Shown here: positions 15,932-25,835 of the stretch, piece after piece
Layout: each line of letters starts with the position of its first letter
Position numbering within the stretch: position 1 is the stretch's first letter
Source: Rhizobium mayense
GTDB taxonomy: Bacteria > Pseudomonadota > Alphaproteobacteria > Rhizobiales > Rhizobiaceae
Length of the DNA: 64,000 nt
Assembly (NCBI RefSeq): GCF_030272705.1
Contig: NZ_JARFYM010000003.1
Location: 124,001 to 188,000, forward strand
Direction of reading: 5' to 3'
Notes under the pieces: model-generated
Databases searched by the model: none
Seen by the model: the letters and a program-made list of their open reading frames with translations, nothing else
What the model was told of the DNA's origin: nothing
Translations under genes and position numbers: made by a program

Positions 15932-16843
15932 ATGGCTCAGCCAAGTGTAGTGCGTGAACCGTCCATGGAAGAGATTCTGGCGTCGATCCGCCGGATTATC
16001 GAAAGCAACGAACCCGGTGCCGGCAAGTCCGTTTCCTCCTCCCTGCCAGCGCTTTATACCGTTGCCGACGACGACCAGGATGGCGATATCCACCTGACGG
16101 TCGACGAAGAATTTGCTGCAGCCGAGATGGATGACGTACCGCCAGCCGCTGTCGCCGAGCCGCGTTTCGTAGCAGCCAATTCGCAGGTTCCGATACGTGA
16201 GCCGGAATCGCCCGCCCGCACCATGTCGCTTGCCGACGTGGCAGCGCGCGTTCGCGCCGCCTCCGAGCGGAATGCTGCGCAGCTAAACCCGGCGCGCGAA
16301 GCGCCGCAGCCGCGCGAATTACCGCCGGCCATGGCCGCACGTTTCGCCGAGGCGCGAGTTGAGCCGATTGCCGACGTGCCATTGCGCAGCGCTATCGCCG
16401 AAGCGCCGGTGCCCGTCGTTACGCCGCCTGCGGCTGCCCTTCTCGCCGAGGCCGCCGTGCCGGTCGCGAAGGCCGAGCCACAGCCTGCACCGGTGGAAGA
16501 GCGGCAAGCCCCCGTTCCCGCAGCGCCCGCTCCGCTCGAAATGCCGGTTTTCAATCAACCGCAACAGCAGCCGGCTGCGGCCGCCGCCGATCGTTACCTG
16601 CCGCAAGTGCAGGCTGAGCTTGCATCGTCGCTGATGTCGGAAGCCGCCGGTGCGCAGGTCGCCCATTCCTTCGGCGAACTCGCCGCCGCGATCGACGGCA
16701 GCCAGCGTCGGTCGCTGGATGAGATCGCCCAGGAGATGCTGCGGCCGATGCTGCAGGAATGGCTGGACGACAATCTGCCGACCTTGGTCGAGCGTCTCGT
16801 GCGTGAAGAAATCGAACGCGTGGCTCGCGGCCCGCGCCGCTGA
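15932..16843 (+). CDS. popZ: PopZ-type polar organising protein (DUF2497)
   Basis: 303 residues from ATG 15932, seven bases after GGGGA; a second ATG lies two codons upstream. The short N-terminal motif REPSMEEILASIRRIIE and the C-terminal helices SLDEIAQEMLRPMLQEWLDD and LVERLVREEIERVARG flank about 210 residues of Pro/Ala/Glu-rich disordered sequence, the architecture of PopZ. Such proteins self-assemble into a condensate at the cell pole and anchor chromosome and cell-cycle factors; in the related Agrobacterium PopZ marks the growth pole. It precedes valS as in other Rhizobiales. A terminator separates them. Confidence 0.85.
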   Translation: MAQPSVVREPSMEEILASIRRIIESNEPGAGKSVSSSLPALYTVADDDQDGDIHLTVDEEFAAAEMDDVPPAAVAEPRFVAANSQVPIREPESPARTMSLADVAARVRAASERNAAQLNPAREAPQPRELPPAMAARFAEARVEPIADVPLRSAIAEAPVPVVTPPAAALLAEAAVPVAKAEPQPAPVEERQAPVPAAPAPLEMPVFNQPQQQPAAAAADRYLPQVQAELASSLMSEAAGAQVAHSFGELAAAIDGSQRRSLDEIAQEMLRPMLQEWLDDNLPTLVERLVREEIERVARGPRR

Positions 16844-16869
16844 TAGCCTGAGCTTCGCGTAGGCGATCC

Positions 16870-16898
16870 GCCGCTCCGGCTTCCGGGGCGGCTTTTTT
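16870..16898 (+). terminator. Terminator of popZ
   Basis: A 10-bp stem with one G-T pair (16870-16879 with 16883-16892), 3-base loop and six T. Confidence 0.87.
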
Positions 16899-16964
16899 AT
16901 TGACTTGCCCGCGCCCATCCTATTTACAACCCGCATCACCGAACCCTCCAGATCCGGTCCCCAA

Positions 16965-19808
16965 ATGCTCGACAAAACTTATGATTCTGCCGCCGTCGAA
17001 CCGAAGATCGCCCAGAAATGGGATGAGGCCGACGCCTTTCGCGCCGGTGCGAACGCGAAGCCAGGCGCGGAAACTTTCGCCATCGTCATTCCGCCTCCGA
17101 ACGTCACCGGTTCGCTGCACATGGGCCATGCGCTAAACAACACGCTGCAGGACATCATGGTGCGGTTCGAGCGCATGCGCGGCAAGGACGTACTCTGGCA
17201 GCCGGGGATGGATCATGCCGGCATCGCCACGCAGATGGTGGTCGAACGCCAGCTCATGGAGAGGCAGCAGCCCGGCCGCCGCGACATGGGCCGCGACGCC
17301 TTCATCGAAAAGGTCTGGGAATGGAAGGCGGAATCGGGCGGCTTGATCTTCAACCAGTTGAAACGTCTGGGTGCTTCCTGCGATTGGTCGCGTGAGCGCT
17401 TCACCATGGACGAAGGCCTGTCGAAGGCCGTTCTCGAAGTCTTCGTCACGCTTTACAAGGAAGGCCTGATCTATCGCGACAAGCGGCTGGTCAACTGGGA
17501 CCCAAAAATGCTGACGGCGATTTCGGACATCGAAGTCGAGCAGCATGAGGTCAACGGCCATCTCTGGCATCTGCGCTATCCGCTCGAAGAAGGCGTCACC
17601 TATCAGCATCCGGTCGCTTTCAATGAAGAAGGCAAGCCGACGGAATGGGAAACGCGCGACTATCTCGTCGTCGCCACCACCCGCCCGGAGACCATGCTCG
17701 GCGATACCGGTATTGCCGTTCATCCGAGTGACGAGCGCTACAAGGCAATTGTCGGCAAGCATGTCATCCTGCCGATCGTCGGCCGGCGCATCCCGATCGT
17801 TGCCGACGAATATCCGGACCCGACCGAAGGCACCGGCGCCGTCAAGATGACTCCGGCGCATGATTTCAACGACTTCGATGTCGGCAAGCGCCGCGGTTTG
17901 CGCGTTGTCAACGTCCTGACGCCCGATGCTCGCATCACCATCAAGGACAATGAGGATTTCCTCGAAGGCCTCGACAACCCGGCGGCGCTGCATGGCGCCT
18001 GGGATGAACTGGAGGGCAAGGATCGTTTCGAAGCCCGCAAGATCATCGTCCGCATTTTCGAGGAAGGTGGCCTGCTCGATAAGGTCGAGCCGCACAAGCA
18101 CACGGTGCCGCATGGTGACCGCGGCGGCGTTCCCATTGAGCCGCGCTTGACCGAACAATGGTATGTCGATGCCAAGACGCTCGCCGAACCAGCGATCGCG
18201 TCCGTTCGCGAGGGCCGCACCAAGCTCGTTCCGAAGAGCTGGGACAAGACCTATTACGACTGGATGGAAAATATCCAGCCGTGGTGCATTTCCCGCCAGC
18301 TCTGGTGGGGCCATCAGATTCCGGCATGGTATGGCCCGGACGGCCAAGTCTTCGTCGAGAAGAGCGAAGAAGAAGCGCTGCAGGCTGCCATCCAGCACTA
18401 TCTTGCCCATGAAGGGCCGATGAAGGCCTATGTCGAGGACTTGCTGGAAAACTTCAAGCCGGGCGAGATTCTGACGCGCGACGAAGACGTGCTCGACACC
18501 TGGTTCTCCTCGGCGCTCTGGCCGTTCTCGACGCTCGGCTGGCCGGACGAGACTCCGGAACTGGCGCGGTACTATCCGACCAACGTGCTCGTCACCGGCT
18601 TTGACATCATCTTCTTCTGGGTCGCCCGTATGATGATGATGGGCCTGCATTTCATGCAGGACGAAAACGGCGATCCCGTCGAGCCTTTCCATACGGTCTA
18701 CGTTCACGCCCTGGTGCGCGACAAGAACGGGCAGAAGATGTCGAAGTCCAAGGGCAACGTCATCGATCCGCTCGAGCTGATCGACCAGTACGGCGCCGAT
18801 TCCCTGCGGTTTACGCTGGCGATCATGGCGGCGCAGGGCCGCGACGTGAAGCTCGATCCCGCCCGCATCGCCGGCTATCGCAATTTCGGCACCAAGCTGT
18901 GGAACGCGACGCGCTTCGCCGAGATGAACGGCGCAGCCAGCGATCCGCATTTTGTGCCGGAAGCAGCCGAACTGACCATCAATCGCTGGATCCTGACGGA
19001 ACTGGCACGCACGGAGCGGGACGTCACCGAAGCGCTGGAGGCCTTCCGCTTCAACGATGCCGCCGGCTCGCTCTATCGCTTCATCTGGAACCAGTTCTGC
19101 GACTGGTATCTCGAACTGCTGAAACCCGTTTTCAGCGGCGAAGACGCGAACGCCAAAGCGGAGGCACAGTCCTGCGCGGCATACGTCCTCGAGGAGACCT
19201 ACAAACTGCTGCATCCCTTCATGCCCTTCATGACGGAAGAGCTGTGGGCGCATACGGCAGGCGAGGGCAAGGAACGTGACGGTCTGATCTGCCATGCCGA
19301 TTGGCCGGCACCCTCCTATGCGGACGATGTCGCTGCCGATGAGATCAATTGGCTGATCGATCTGGTATCCGGTTTGCGTTCCGTTCGTTCGGAAATGAAC
19401 GTGCCGCCCGCTGCTATCGCGCCGCTGGTGCTCGTTGGTGCCAATAGCCTGACGCGCGAACGTCTGTTTCGTCATGACGCGGCCATCAAGCGGCTGGCGC
19501 GTGTCGAGGAGATTTCATTCGCGGACACCGCGCCGAAGGGCGCGGCGCAGATCATCGTCGGCGAAGCGACCGCCTGCCTGCCACTCGGCAACCTTATCGA
19601 CCTGGCTGCCGAAAAGGCACGCCTCGAAAAGGGGATTGCCAAGAACGAACAGGAGACCGCCCGCATTGTCGGTAAGCTCTCGAATGAGAAGTTCGTCGCC
19701 AATGCCAATCCGGACGTCGTGGCTGCCGAACGCGAGCGCCTGAGCGAACTCGAAGGTCAACTCACCAGCCTCAAGGTGGCGCTTGACAGGGTCAGCGAAG
19801 CCGGCTGA
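16965..19808 (+). CDS. valS: Valyl-tRNA synthetase
   Basis: 947 residues from ATG 16965 (MLDKTYD), the usual rhizobial start; the longer frame from 16905 begins right after the popZ terminator and is less likely. The class I signatures are complete: HMGH at 52-55 inside PPPNVTGSLHMGHALNN, and KMSKS at 591-595. An editing domain (TTRPETMLGDT) sits between them, and a C-terminal coiled-coil arm (about 885-945, EKARLEKGIAKNEQE) binds tRNA. It charges tRNA-Val in the cytoplasm. Monocistronic, flanked by terminators on both sides. Confidence 0.97.
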   Translation: MLDKTYDSAAVEPKIAQKWDEADAFRAGANAKPGAETFAIVIPPPNVTGSLHMGHALNNTLQDIMVRFERMRGKDVLWQPGMDHAGIATQMVVERQLMERQQPGRRDMGRDAFIEKVWEWKAESGGLIFNQLKRLGASCDWSRERFTMDEGLSKAVLEVFVTLYKEGLIYRDKRLVNWDPKMLTAISDIEVEQHEVNGHLWHLRYPLEEGVTYQHPVAFNEEGKPTEWETRDYLVVATTRPETMLGDTGIAVHPSDERYKAIVGKHVILPIVGRRIPIVADEYPDPTEGTGAVKMTPAHDFNDFDVGKRRGLRVVNVLTPDARITIKDNEDFLEGLDNPAALHGAWDELEGKDRFEARKIIVRIFEEGGLLDKVEPHKHTVPHGDRGGVPIEPRLTEQWYVDAKTLAEPAIASVREGRTKLVPKSWDKTYYDWMENIQPWCISRQLWWGHQIPAWYGPDGQVFVEKSEEEALQAAIQHYLAHEGPMKAYVEDLLENFKPGEILTRDEDVLDTWFSSALWPFSTLGWPDETPELARYYPTNVLVTGFDIIFFWVARMMMMGLHFMQDENGDPVEPFHTVYVHALVRDKNGQKMSKSKGNVIDPLELIDQYGADSLRFTLAIMAAQGRDVKLDPARIAGYRNFGTKLWNATRFAEMNGAASDPHFVPEAAELTINRWILTELARTERDVTEALEAFRFNDAAGSLYRFIWNQFCDWYLELLKPVFSGEDANAKAEAQSCAAYVLEETYKLLHPFMPFMTEELWAHTAGEGKERDGLICHADWPAPSYADDVAADEINWLIDLVSGLRSVRSEMNVPPAAIAPLVLVGANSLTRERLFRHDAAIKRLARVEEISFADTAPKGAAQIIVGEATACLPLGNLIDLAAEKARLEKGIAKNEQETARIVGKLSNEKFVANANPDVVAAERERLSELEGQLTSLKVALDRVSEAG

Positions 19809-19830
19809 AACCGCAGACAATGTGAATTTA

Positions 19831-19864
19831 AAGGGCACGCGGGCGAAAGTCGCGTGCCCCTTTT
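19831..19864 (+). terminator. Terminator of valS
   Basis: A 9-bp perfect stem (19833-19841 with 19851-19859) with 9-base loop, then CTTTTC. Confidence 0.88.
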
Positions 19865-20220
19865 CTTTGCTCGCCGCTGATTCGATGTCGAGCAACAAAA
19901 AACACGCCCGATTTTTGGCGTCCGCCAGCTTCGCGCAGGCAAGAGGTGTTACCCCTAAATTGGTAGGATTTCTTGAAAAGCGAGACTGTTGTCAGATTGT
20001 AACAGAATTGTTGCTATGAGGAATGAAAATCTACTTGGGGCCTCTGATGTACATTAGAGAAGAAATAAATGCCTAAACATGGCGGCGGTTTGCCGTGCAG
20101 ATCAATTTCTTACGTAAGTCAGTCCTTATGCTGCAGCCTTGTGGATCACCGGCGCCGCATTGCCAATTCGGGTGATCGTCGCAACAATCGGATCAATGAA
20201 TACGCAGGTGGGGGAACACA
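19865..20220. other. Leader region of the FadL-type gene
   Basis: 356 bases without a gene. It is less GC-rich than the flanking genes and includes a TTGTAACAGAATTGTTGCTATGAG stretch near 19998-20021 in two parts that could hold a promoter. No convincing operator or RNA seen. Confidence 0.4.
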
Positions 20221-21474
20221 ATGGCATTTCGCATTGCGCTGAGGGGCGCATTTTCATTCATTATGAGCGCATCATTCGCCAGCGCCGCTTTTGCGGGCGG
20301 GCTTGATCGCGCCGGTTACGATATTGATCTGCTTTTCGACAAGGGGCGCTACGTATTCGAATCCGGCGTCACCTATGTGATGCCCGATCGCAAGCTGAAG
20401 AACGCGAAGGATATCAATCCGACCGACGGCAATCTCAATGGCCGCCCGCACTCGGCCGATGCGACCGAAAATTATGCTGTACCCTATATCGGCTTCAAGA
20501 TCGGCATTACCGATGACATAGACTGCTTGGCCGACTACTCCGAGCCGTTCGGCGGTCACACCAATCCGGGTCTGAACTGGGCCGGCGCCAACAGTGAAAT
20601 CGAGACCAAGGTCCGCACGCATAACTATGCGGCGACCTGCTCTTACAAATTCGATGCTGGTCCGGGTCAGTTGCGCCTGATCGGCGGTGGTTTCTATCAG
20701 GAGGTCAGCGGCTTCAAGTCCCGTCTGGTCTCCGTCGTTCCCCCTCCGTTTTCCGCCGTCTATGACGGTGTCGGCTCGCTGGATGTCGACGGTCATGGCT
20801 GGGGCTGGCGTGCCGGTCTCGCTTACGAAATTCCCGAATACGCCTTCCGCACCAGCCTCGTCTACAACAGCCGGGTCAAATACGACAACCTCAAGGGCAC
20901 CGTCGATCTGACGGAGTTGCCGCCCGTCCGCCCGTTCTTCGGCAGCGCCACATCCGTCTTCGGTTCGGCGGATGCGCCCGACTCGCTGGAATGGAAGGTT
21001 CAGACCGGCATCGCGCCGGACTGGCTGGCCTTCGGTTCGGTCAAATGGACCAATTGGAGCGTGCTGCAGAGCATCGCGCTTTGCCCGACCTCCACGCGCG
21101 GCATATCTTGCCATACGGGCGGCGCGACCGAACTCACCTCGCTCGATCTGCTCTATCAGGACGGTTGGACGATTACCGGCGGCGTCGGCCACAAGTTCAG
21201 CGACAAATGGAGCGGCGCGCTCAGCTTGAGCTGGGATCGCGGCACCAGCCAGGGCTACGGTTTGAGCACCGATACCTGGACGCTTGGCGCCGGCCTTTCC
21301 TACAAGGCGACCGAACACGTGGAGTTCACTTTCGCCGGCGCGCTAGGCCTGTTGACCAGCGGCAAATCCGGTGAGATCACCTCCAACGGCATCACCTACG
21401 GCGACGACGCGACCTATAGTTTCGGCAACGATCTGGTCGCTGCATTGTCGACGTCGATGAAGGTCAGATTCTGA
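20221..21474 (+). CDS. FadL/OmpP1/TodX-type outer-membrane transport protein
   Basis: 417 residues with a signal peptide (cleavage near AAFAGG) and a mature protein opening GLDRAGYDIDLLFDKGRYVFE, the segment that plugs FadL-type barrels. The rest alternates short strands and ends in Phe (MKVRF), as outer-membrane barrels do. FadL proteins admit long-chain fatty acids or other hydrophobic compounds. The start has a GGTGGGGGAA site. Stand-alone unit with a terminator. Substrate cannot be told from sequence. Confidence 0.85.
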   Translation: MAFRIALRGAFSFIMSASFASAAFAGGLDRAGYDIDLLFDKGRYVFESGVTYVMPDRKLKNAKDINPTDGNLNGRPHSADATENYAVPYIGFKIGITDDIDCLADYSEPFGGHTNPGLNWAGANSEIETKVRTHNYAATCSYKFDAGPGQLRLIGGGFYQEVSGFKSRLVSVVPPPFSAVYDGVGSLDVDGHGWGWRAGLAYEIPEYAFRTSLVYNSRVKYDNLKGTVDLTELPPVRPFFGSATSVFGSADAPDSLEWKVQTGIAPDWLAFGSVKWTNWSVLQSIALCPTSTRGISCHTGGATELTSLDLLYQDGWTITGGVGHKFSDKWSGALSLSWDRGTSQGYGLSTDTWTLGAGLSYKATEHVEFTFAGALGLLTSGKSGEITSNGITYGDDATYSFGNDLVAALSTSMKVRF

Positions 21475-21537
21475 ACGTAACCCATTGAACTGAACTAGGT
21501 TCTGAGGTCTCATCCCTAAAGCTTCAAGTGATTCCCG

Positions 21538-21571
21538 CGCCGCGAGCCCTTTTTCGGTCTCGCGGCGTTTT
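21538..21571 (+). terminator. Terminator of the FadL-type gene
   Basis: A 9-bp perfect stem CGCCGCGAG / CTCGCGGCG (21538-21546 with 21559-21567) then TTTT. Confidence 0.82.
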
Positions 21572-22180
21572 AATGCCAAATTTGCGCCAAGCCATTTTTC
21601 GATACGACCAGCAAATCATCCCGAATAACGGATTCGTGGTTAACGAAACCTCAAGATCGGCAAACTCTTTGTGACGAATCGGCAACACTTTATTTCAACA
21701 GATTACAGGCGCGTGTTCGCCGCCCAAATTGTCCATTTCCCGCCACAAATGGGGAGCAGCGATTATACGGGCAACGGGGTAGGCCTTGGTAGAAAGTGCG
21801 TAAGCGGTTGATGGGTCAGTTTCCACTTCGGCAGAAAAAGCAATCCGGGATCGGAACGGCGACGTTCTCGATGCAGCCGGAAAGGCATTATTTCCCGTGG
21901 GAATCCGAAAACCGTTCTATCTCGAATATCTCTCTTTGGACAGCGAAGCGGCGGGCTGTTTCGAGGGTGACATGCGCTCGCAACAGCGTGAATGCTGGTT
22001 TGGACATAATTTCAGACTACGCTTGGAATTGTGGCGAACGGCATTGTGCTGGTGCCCTGCGGACCTCCTTAAGAAGGGATCTCGCGGGTTCGCGCGCCGG
22101 TAGAGAATACATTCGCAGGCAATACGGTGCAGGTGGGATCACCGTAGCGAATGCGGATGGAGCGAAAGAAATCGACTGTT
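21572..22180. other. Long region upstream of exoR
   Basis: About 610 bases with no gene I can support. The open frames 21796-22188 (+) and 21897-22103 (+) lack motifs and ribosome sites. A long leader or complex promoter for exoR is the likely content; rhizobial exoR is under feedback control by ExoS/ChvI, but no ChvI site can be assigned by eye. Confidence 0.4.
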
Positions 22181-22984
22181 ATGTTTAAGTCCGAGTTCAT
22201 ATCAGCGCGAATGATGATGCTCAGCCTGTCGCTTGCCACCTCCGTGGCACTCGCAGGCCAGGCCTTGGCATTTGACATCAATGCGGGTGTCACCAAGGAG
22301 TCAGGGCCTTTCGATCTCTTCAAGTTTGGCTTCCGGGCCTACAAGAACGGCCAAAAGGAAGAGGCGGTCGAAGCTTATCGTTACGCTGCCGAGAAAGGGC
22401 ATACCGGGTCGCGTTGGGCGCTGGCCAATATGTATGCGGACGGCGATGGCGTGACGCGGGACGATTTCGAGGCCTTCAAGATCTACAGCGAGATCGCCCA
22501 GCAGGGCGTGGAACCCGGTTCCGAGGATACCGGCTTCTTTATCAACGCGCTGCTCGCGCTTGCCAATTATTACAAGACCGGCATTGCAAACAGCCCAGTC
22601 AAGATTGATCTCAATCAGGCACGTCAGCTCTACTTCCAGGTCGCGTCGACCTTCGGCGTTCCCGAGGCGCAGTTTCAGCTCGCGCAGATGATGCTGGCGG
22701 GTGAGGGCGGCGCGGCCAATGTGCAGCAGGCCAAGAAGTGGCTGAACCAGGCCCGCAAGAGCGGCCATCCCGGCGCCATGGCCGTCTTCGGCAATATTCT
22801 CTTTCAGGAGGGCCAGTCCGTGCGCGGCCTCGCCTTCATGACGGCGGCGTTGGATAAATGCAAGCCGAAGGACTGTTCCTGGATGGAGGACCTTCAGGAA
22901 CAGGCCTTCTCGATCGCCAACGAAGACGATCGCCGCGTTGCCGTCTCCATGGCGCATCAGCTGGATGTCGCCGGCCCCGAATAA
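22181..22984 (+). CDS. exoR: Exopolysaccharide regulator ExoR (Sel1-repeat periplasmic protein)
   Basis: 267 residues from the preferred ATG 22181 (MFKSEF); ATGs at 22151 and 22157 are in frame. A signal peptide ends near GQALA-FD. The mature protein consists of Sel1/TPR-like helical repeats (FRAYKNGQKEEAVEAYRYAA, GSRWALANMYADGDG, AQFQLAQMMLAGEGG). ExoR sits in the periplasm, binds and silences the sensor ExoS, and so holds down succinoglycan synthesis while permitting flagella; its breakdown releases the ExoS-ChvI response. Length and repeat order fit ExoR of Sinorhizobium and Agrobacterium. No partner kinase in the window. Confidence 0.93.
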   Translation: MFKSEFISARMMMLSLSLATSVALAGQALAFDINAGVTKESGPFDLFKFGFRAYKNGQKEEAVEAYRYAAEKGHTGSRWALANMYADGDGVTRDDFEAFKIYSEIAQQGVEPGSEDTGFFINALLALANYYKTGIANSPVKIDLNQARQLYFQVASTFGVPEAQFQLAQMMLAGEGGAANVQQAKKWLNQARKSGHPGAMAVFGNILFQEGQSVRGLAFMTAALDKCKPKDCSWMEDLQEQAFSIANEDDRRVAVSMAHQLDVAGPE

Positions 22985-22993
22985 TCCCCAATC

Positions 22994-23785
22994 TCAGGCC
23001 TGAAAATCGAAGCGCGCGATCACCGGAACGTGGTCGGATGGTTTTTCCCAGGCGCGCACGTGTTTTTCGATGGCCGCGGAGGTTAGGCGATCGGCTGCTT
23101 CCGGCGATAGCATTAGATGATCGATGCGGATGCCGTTGTTTTTTTGCCAGGCGCCGGCCTGGTAGTCCCAGAAGGAATAGAGCTTGTTCGCGTCCGTCGT
23201 GGCGCGCACCGCATCGGTGAAGCCCAGATGCTCGAGCGCGCGAAACGCCCGGCGGGTTTGCGGCAGGAACAGCGCATCATTCTCCCAGACCTTCGGATCG
23301 AAGCAATCATGCGGCTCCGGGATGACATTGTAGTCGCCGGCCAGGATAGTCGGCTCTTCCAGAGCCAGCCGGCCGGCCGCGAATTTCCGTAGGCGTTCCA
23401 TCCAGGCGAGTTTGTAGGGATATTTTTCCGTATCGACGGGATTGCCGTTCGGCAGGTAGAGGCAGCAAACGCGAAGCGCGCCGTGTTCCGGCACGGAAAA
23501 GACCGCTTCGATGAAGCGTGCCTGTTCATCGGCATCGTCGCCCGGCAAGCCGCGGGTTACTTCGTCGGGCTTCATCTTGGACAGGATAGCCACGCCATTG
23601 AAACCCTTCTGCCCGTTCGTTTCGACGTGATAGCCGAGCGCTTCGATCTCGAAGCGCGGAAAGCCCTCGTCGACCGTCTTGATCTCCTGCAGGCAAACGA
23701 TATCGGGATCGGAGTCCTTCAGCCACTGGCACAGATTCTCGATACGCGCCTTGACGCCGTTGATGTTCCAGGTGGCGATTTTCAT
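22994..23785 (-). CDS. xth: Exodeoxyribonuclease III
   Basis: 263 residues from ATG 23785 (MKIATWNINGVKAR). Features of the exonuclease/endonuclease/phosphatase fold: WNINGVKAR at the N-terminus, LQEIKT with the metal-binding Glu, AGDYNVIPEPHD, and SDHVPVIARF at the end with the catalytic Asp-His. The enzyme cuts at abasic sites and trims 3' ends in base-excision repair. It converges with exoR, 9 bases stop to stop. The frame is open 22 residues further upstream without support. Confidence 0.93.
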   Translation of the reverse strand: MKIATWNINGVKARIENLCQWLKDSDPDIVCLQEIKTVDEGFPRFEIEALGYHVETNGQKGFNGVAILSKMKPDEVTRGLPGDDADEQARFIEAVFSVPEHGALRVCCLYLPNGNPVDTEKYPYKLAWMERLRKFAAGRLALEEPTILAGDYNVIPEPHDCFDPKVWENDALFLPQTRRAFRALEHLGFTDAVRATTDANKLYSFWDYQAGAWQKNNGIRIDHLMLSPEAADRLTSAAIEKHVRAWEKPSDHVPVIARFDFQA

Positions 23786-23849
23786 GAAAAAGCGGCTCCT
23801 CTGCTTTGGCTTTCTTTCTATCCGCAGCAAACAGTCTTGACCACCCGTC

Positions 23850-23888
23850 AAAATGCAAACCGGCCGTAAGCAACAGCTTGCGACCGGT
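23850..23888 (-). terminator. Probable terminator after the Fe-S carrier gene
   Basis: On the minus strand ACCGGTCG pairs with CGGCCGGT-like sequence (23888-23859, one G-T pair), followed by TTTGCATTTT. Weaker than other terminators here. Confidence 0.4.
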
Positions 23889-23914
23889 GATCAATCTGTG
23901 GAAAAGCAGGAGCG

Positions 23915-24247
23915 TCAGATCGAAAAACTCGTGCCGCAGCCACAGCTTGCGACGGCATTCGGATTCTTGATCTGAAAGGATTGGCCGAGGAGATTGTCGA
24001 CGAAATCGATCTCGGAGCCGGCCATGTAGACCAGCGACAATTGATCGATCAATACGGTAGCGTCGCCCTTTTCGACAACGATATCATCGTCTTGCGGGCC
24101 CTCGGCGAGATCGAATTTGTAGGAGAAGCCGGAACAGCCGCCACCTTCGACGGCGACGCGAAGCGCTCGCTTGCCGGTCTCTGCACTGACGATCGCGGCG
24201 ATTCGCTTTGCCGCTGCGTCCGATAGGGTTACACTTGTCTCAGTCAT
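23915..24247 (-). CDS. erpA: A-type iron-sulfur cluster carrier (ErpA/IscA family)
   Basis: 110 residues with the three conserved Cys of A-type carriers: GGGCSGF (Cys38) and the C-terminal CGCGTSF pair. Such proteins pass Fe-S clusters from the assembly scaffold to target enzymes in the cytoplasm. ErpA, IscA and SufA cannot be separated by motif alone; a stand-alone gene outside a suf operon and length favour ErpA. It is divergent from dgt downstream and is on the same strand as xth, 130 bases apart. Confidence 0.88.
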   Translation of the reverse strand: MTETSVTLSDAAAKRIAAIVSAETGKRALRVAVEGGGCSGFSYKFDLAEGPQDDDIVVEKGDATVLIDQLSLVYMAGSEIDFVDNLLGQSFQIKNPNAVASCGCGTSFSI

Positions 24248-24437
24248 GCCTTCCTCCTGCCGGGGTCAAGATCCGGAGAGAACCAATGGGGCCGTCCGAC
24301 TTTCAAACGGCTGATATCCATAGCCTTTATCATGAAAGTGCGTCCGATGACAGCTTTGGTTATATGGTTGAACTACCCACCATTTTGCTGTTCTTCATTG
24401 GTATAGGTATGAAGGCCGTGAAGCGGCGTCAATGGGC

Positions 24438-24545
24438 CAGAGCATCCCGCGTTTGAATGGCATCATCAAAAATGCGGAGAAGATACGCTGGATTGGAAGC
24501 ATTGGAGCGAGCCTTGCGCGTTCAATCGAGCGTGTGGCGCTCTAA
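24438..24545. repeat. Short intergenic repeat, family B copy 1
   Basis: Begins CAGAGCATCCCGC and ends GTGGCGCTCTAA, with internal matches GGAGCGA-CCTTGCGC to the copy at 51520-51619. The ends are inverted (AGAGC / GCTCT). It abuts the dgt start region. Typical of the short palindromic elements scattered through Rhizobium chromosomes. Confidence 0.7.
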
Positions 24546-24563
24546 CGCCGGAATGGATGAAGA

Positions 24564-25781
24564 ATGACGATCGACAAGCATGCATTGGGTTTCGGTTATG
24601 GTGAGCGGGCTGTTTATGCGACCAACCCCTGGGAATCGCGTGGGCGGCTTTATGAGGAGGGATCGAGCCCGACGCGCTCGGATTTCCAGCGCGATCGCGA
24701 CCGCATCGTACATACGACCGCTTTTCGGCGGCTGAAACACAAGACGCAAGTCTTTATCGCGCAGGATGGCGATCACTACCGTACGCGCCTGACGCATACG
24801 ATCGAGGTGGCGCAGATCGCCCGGGCTTTGGCGCGTGCGCTGAAGCTCGACGAGGATCTCGCCGAAGGCGTGGCGCTGGTCCATGATTTCGGTCACACTC
24901 CCTTCGGCCACACGGGCGAAGACGCGCTGCACGAGATGCTGCTGCCCTATGGCGGCTTCGACCACAATGCGCAATCGTTGCGCATCGTGACGAAGCTCGA
25001 GCGGCGCTATGCCGAATTCGACGGCTTGAATCTCACCTGGGAGACGTTGGAAGGGCTGGTCAAGCACAATGGTCCGCTTCTGACGCCCGATGGCAAGGGC
25101 ACGCGTGGTCCGGTGCCGCAGCCGATTCTCGATTACTGTGAAATCCACGATCTGGAGATCGCGACCTTTGCCAGCCTCGAGGCGCAGGTCGCGGCGATCG
25201 CTGACGACATCGCTTACAATACTCACGACATCGACGACGGCTTGCGCTCAGGCTATCTGAATTTGGAGATGCTGGAGGAGATTCCGTTTCTTTCGGGGCT
25301 GATGGCCGAGGTCAGGGAGCGCTATCCACATCTGGAACCGAGCCGTTTCACGCATGAGATCATGCGCCGGCAGATCACGCGCATGGTGGAGGACGTGATC
25401 TCCGTTGCTCAGCATGCACTGAACGAGGTCAGGCCCGACAGTGTCGCCGACATTCGCGCGGCCGGCCGCATCATCGCCACCTTCTCGCCTGAGATGGCCG
25501 AGACGGACAAGCAGATCAAGCAAATGCTCTTCAAGCGAATTTATCGCCATCCGGATATCATGCGCATCCGGGCCGGCGCCGCGCAGATCGTCACCGACCT
25601 GTTCCAGGCCTATATGGACAATCCCAAGGAGATGCAGAGCCACTATTGGGTCGATCATATTGCCGGCCTCGCCGTTGCCGCGAAGGCTCGCCATGTCGGC
25701 GACTATCTGGCGGGTATGACCGACACCTATGCCATCAGCGCCCACAGGCGTTTGTTTGACCAGACTCCCGATTTGCGGTAG
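24564..25781 (+). CDS. dgt: dGTP triphosphohydrolase-like protein (dGTPase, HD domain)
   Basis: 405 residues. The HD-domain metal ligands are in [10 protein letters not shown] (His78), [11 protein letters not shown] (His107-Asp108, His111) and [21 protein letters not shown] and [13 protein letters not shown] near the N-terminus are typical of the shorter bacterial dNTPase branch. The enzyme removes triphosphate from deoxynucleotides and helps balance dNTP pools. It is the first gene of the long co-directional block, 54 bases before argS, and a family B repeat lies just upstream. Confidence 0.93.
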   Translation: MTIDKHALGFGYGERAVYATNPWESRGRLYEEGSSPTRSDFQRDRDRIVHTTAFRRLKHKTQVFIAQDGDHYRTRLTHTIEVAQIARALARALKLDEDLAEGVALVHDFGHTPFGHTGEDALHEMLLPYGGFDHNAQSLRIVTKLERRYAEFDGLNLTWETLEGLVKHNGPLLTPDGKGTRGPVPQPILDYCEIHDLEIATFASLEAQVAAIADDIAYNTHDIDDGLRSGYLNLEMLEEIPFLSGLMAEVRERYPHLEPSRFTHEIMRRQITRMVEDVISVAQHALNEVRPDSVADIRAAGRIIATFSPEMAETDKQIKQMLFKRIYRHPDIMRIRAGAAQIVTDLFQAYMDNPKEMQSHYWVDHIAGLAVAAKARHVGDYLAGMTDTYAISAHRRLFDQTPDLR

Positions 25782-25835
25782 GCAGCGGCGGCGACGGGCC
25801 GACCGGGCCCGCCCAAGCTATGCGTGGACAATATG

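Noticed and set aside
17133-19475. 780-residue open frame antisense to valS
   Set aside because: It mirrors the codon phase of a GC-rich essential gene, with no motif or ribosome site; valS on the other strand is certain.
21796-22188. 130-residue frame before exoR
   Set aside because: No ribosome site or motif, overlaps the exoR start and reads like intergenic sequence.
24286-24456. Possible 56-residue peptide with one membrane span upstream of dgt
   Set aside because: Its end is read from a family B repeat and no homologue pattern was recognised; could be real but unsupported.
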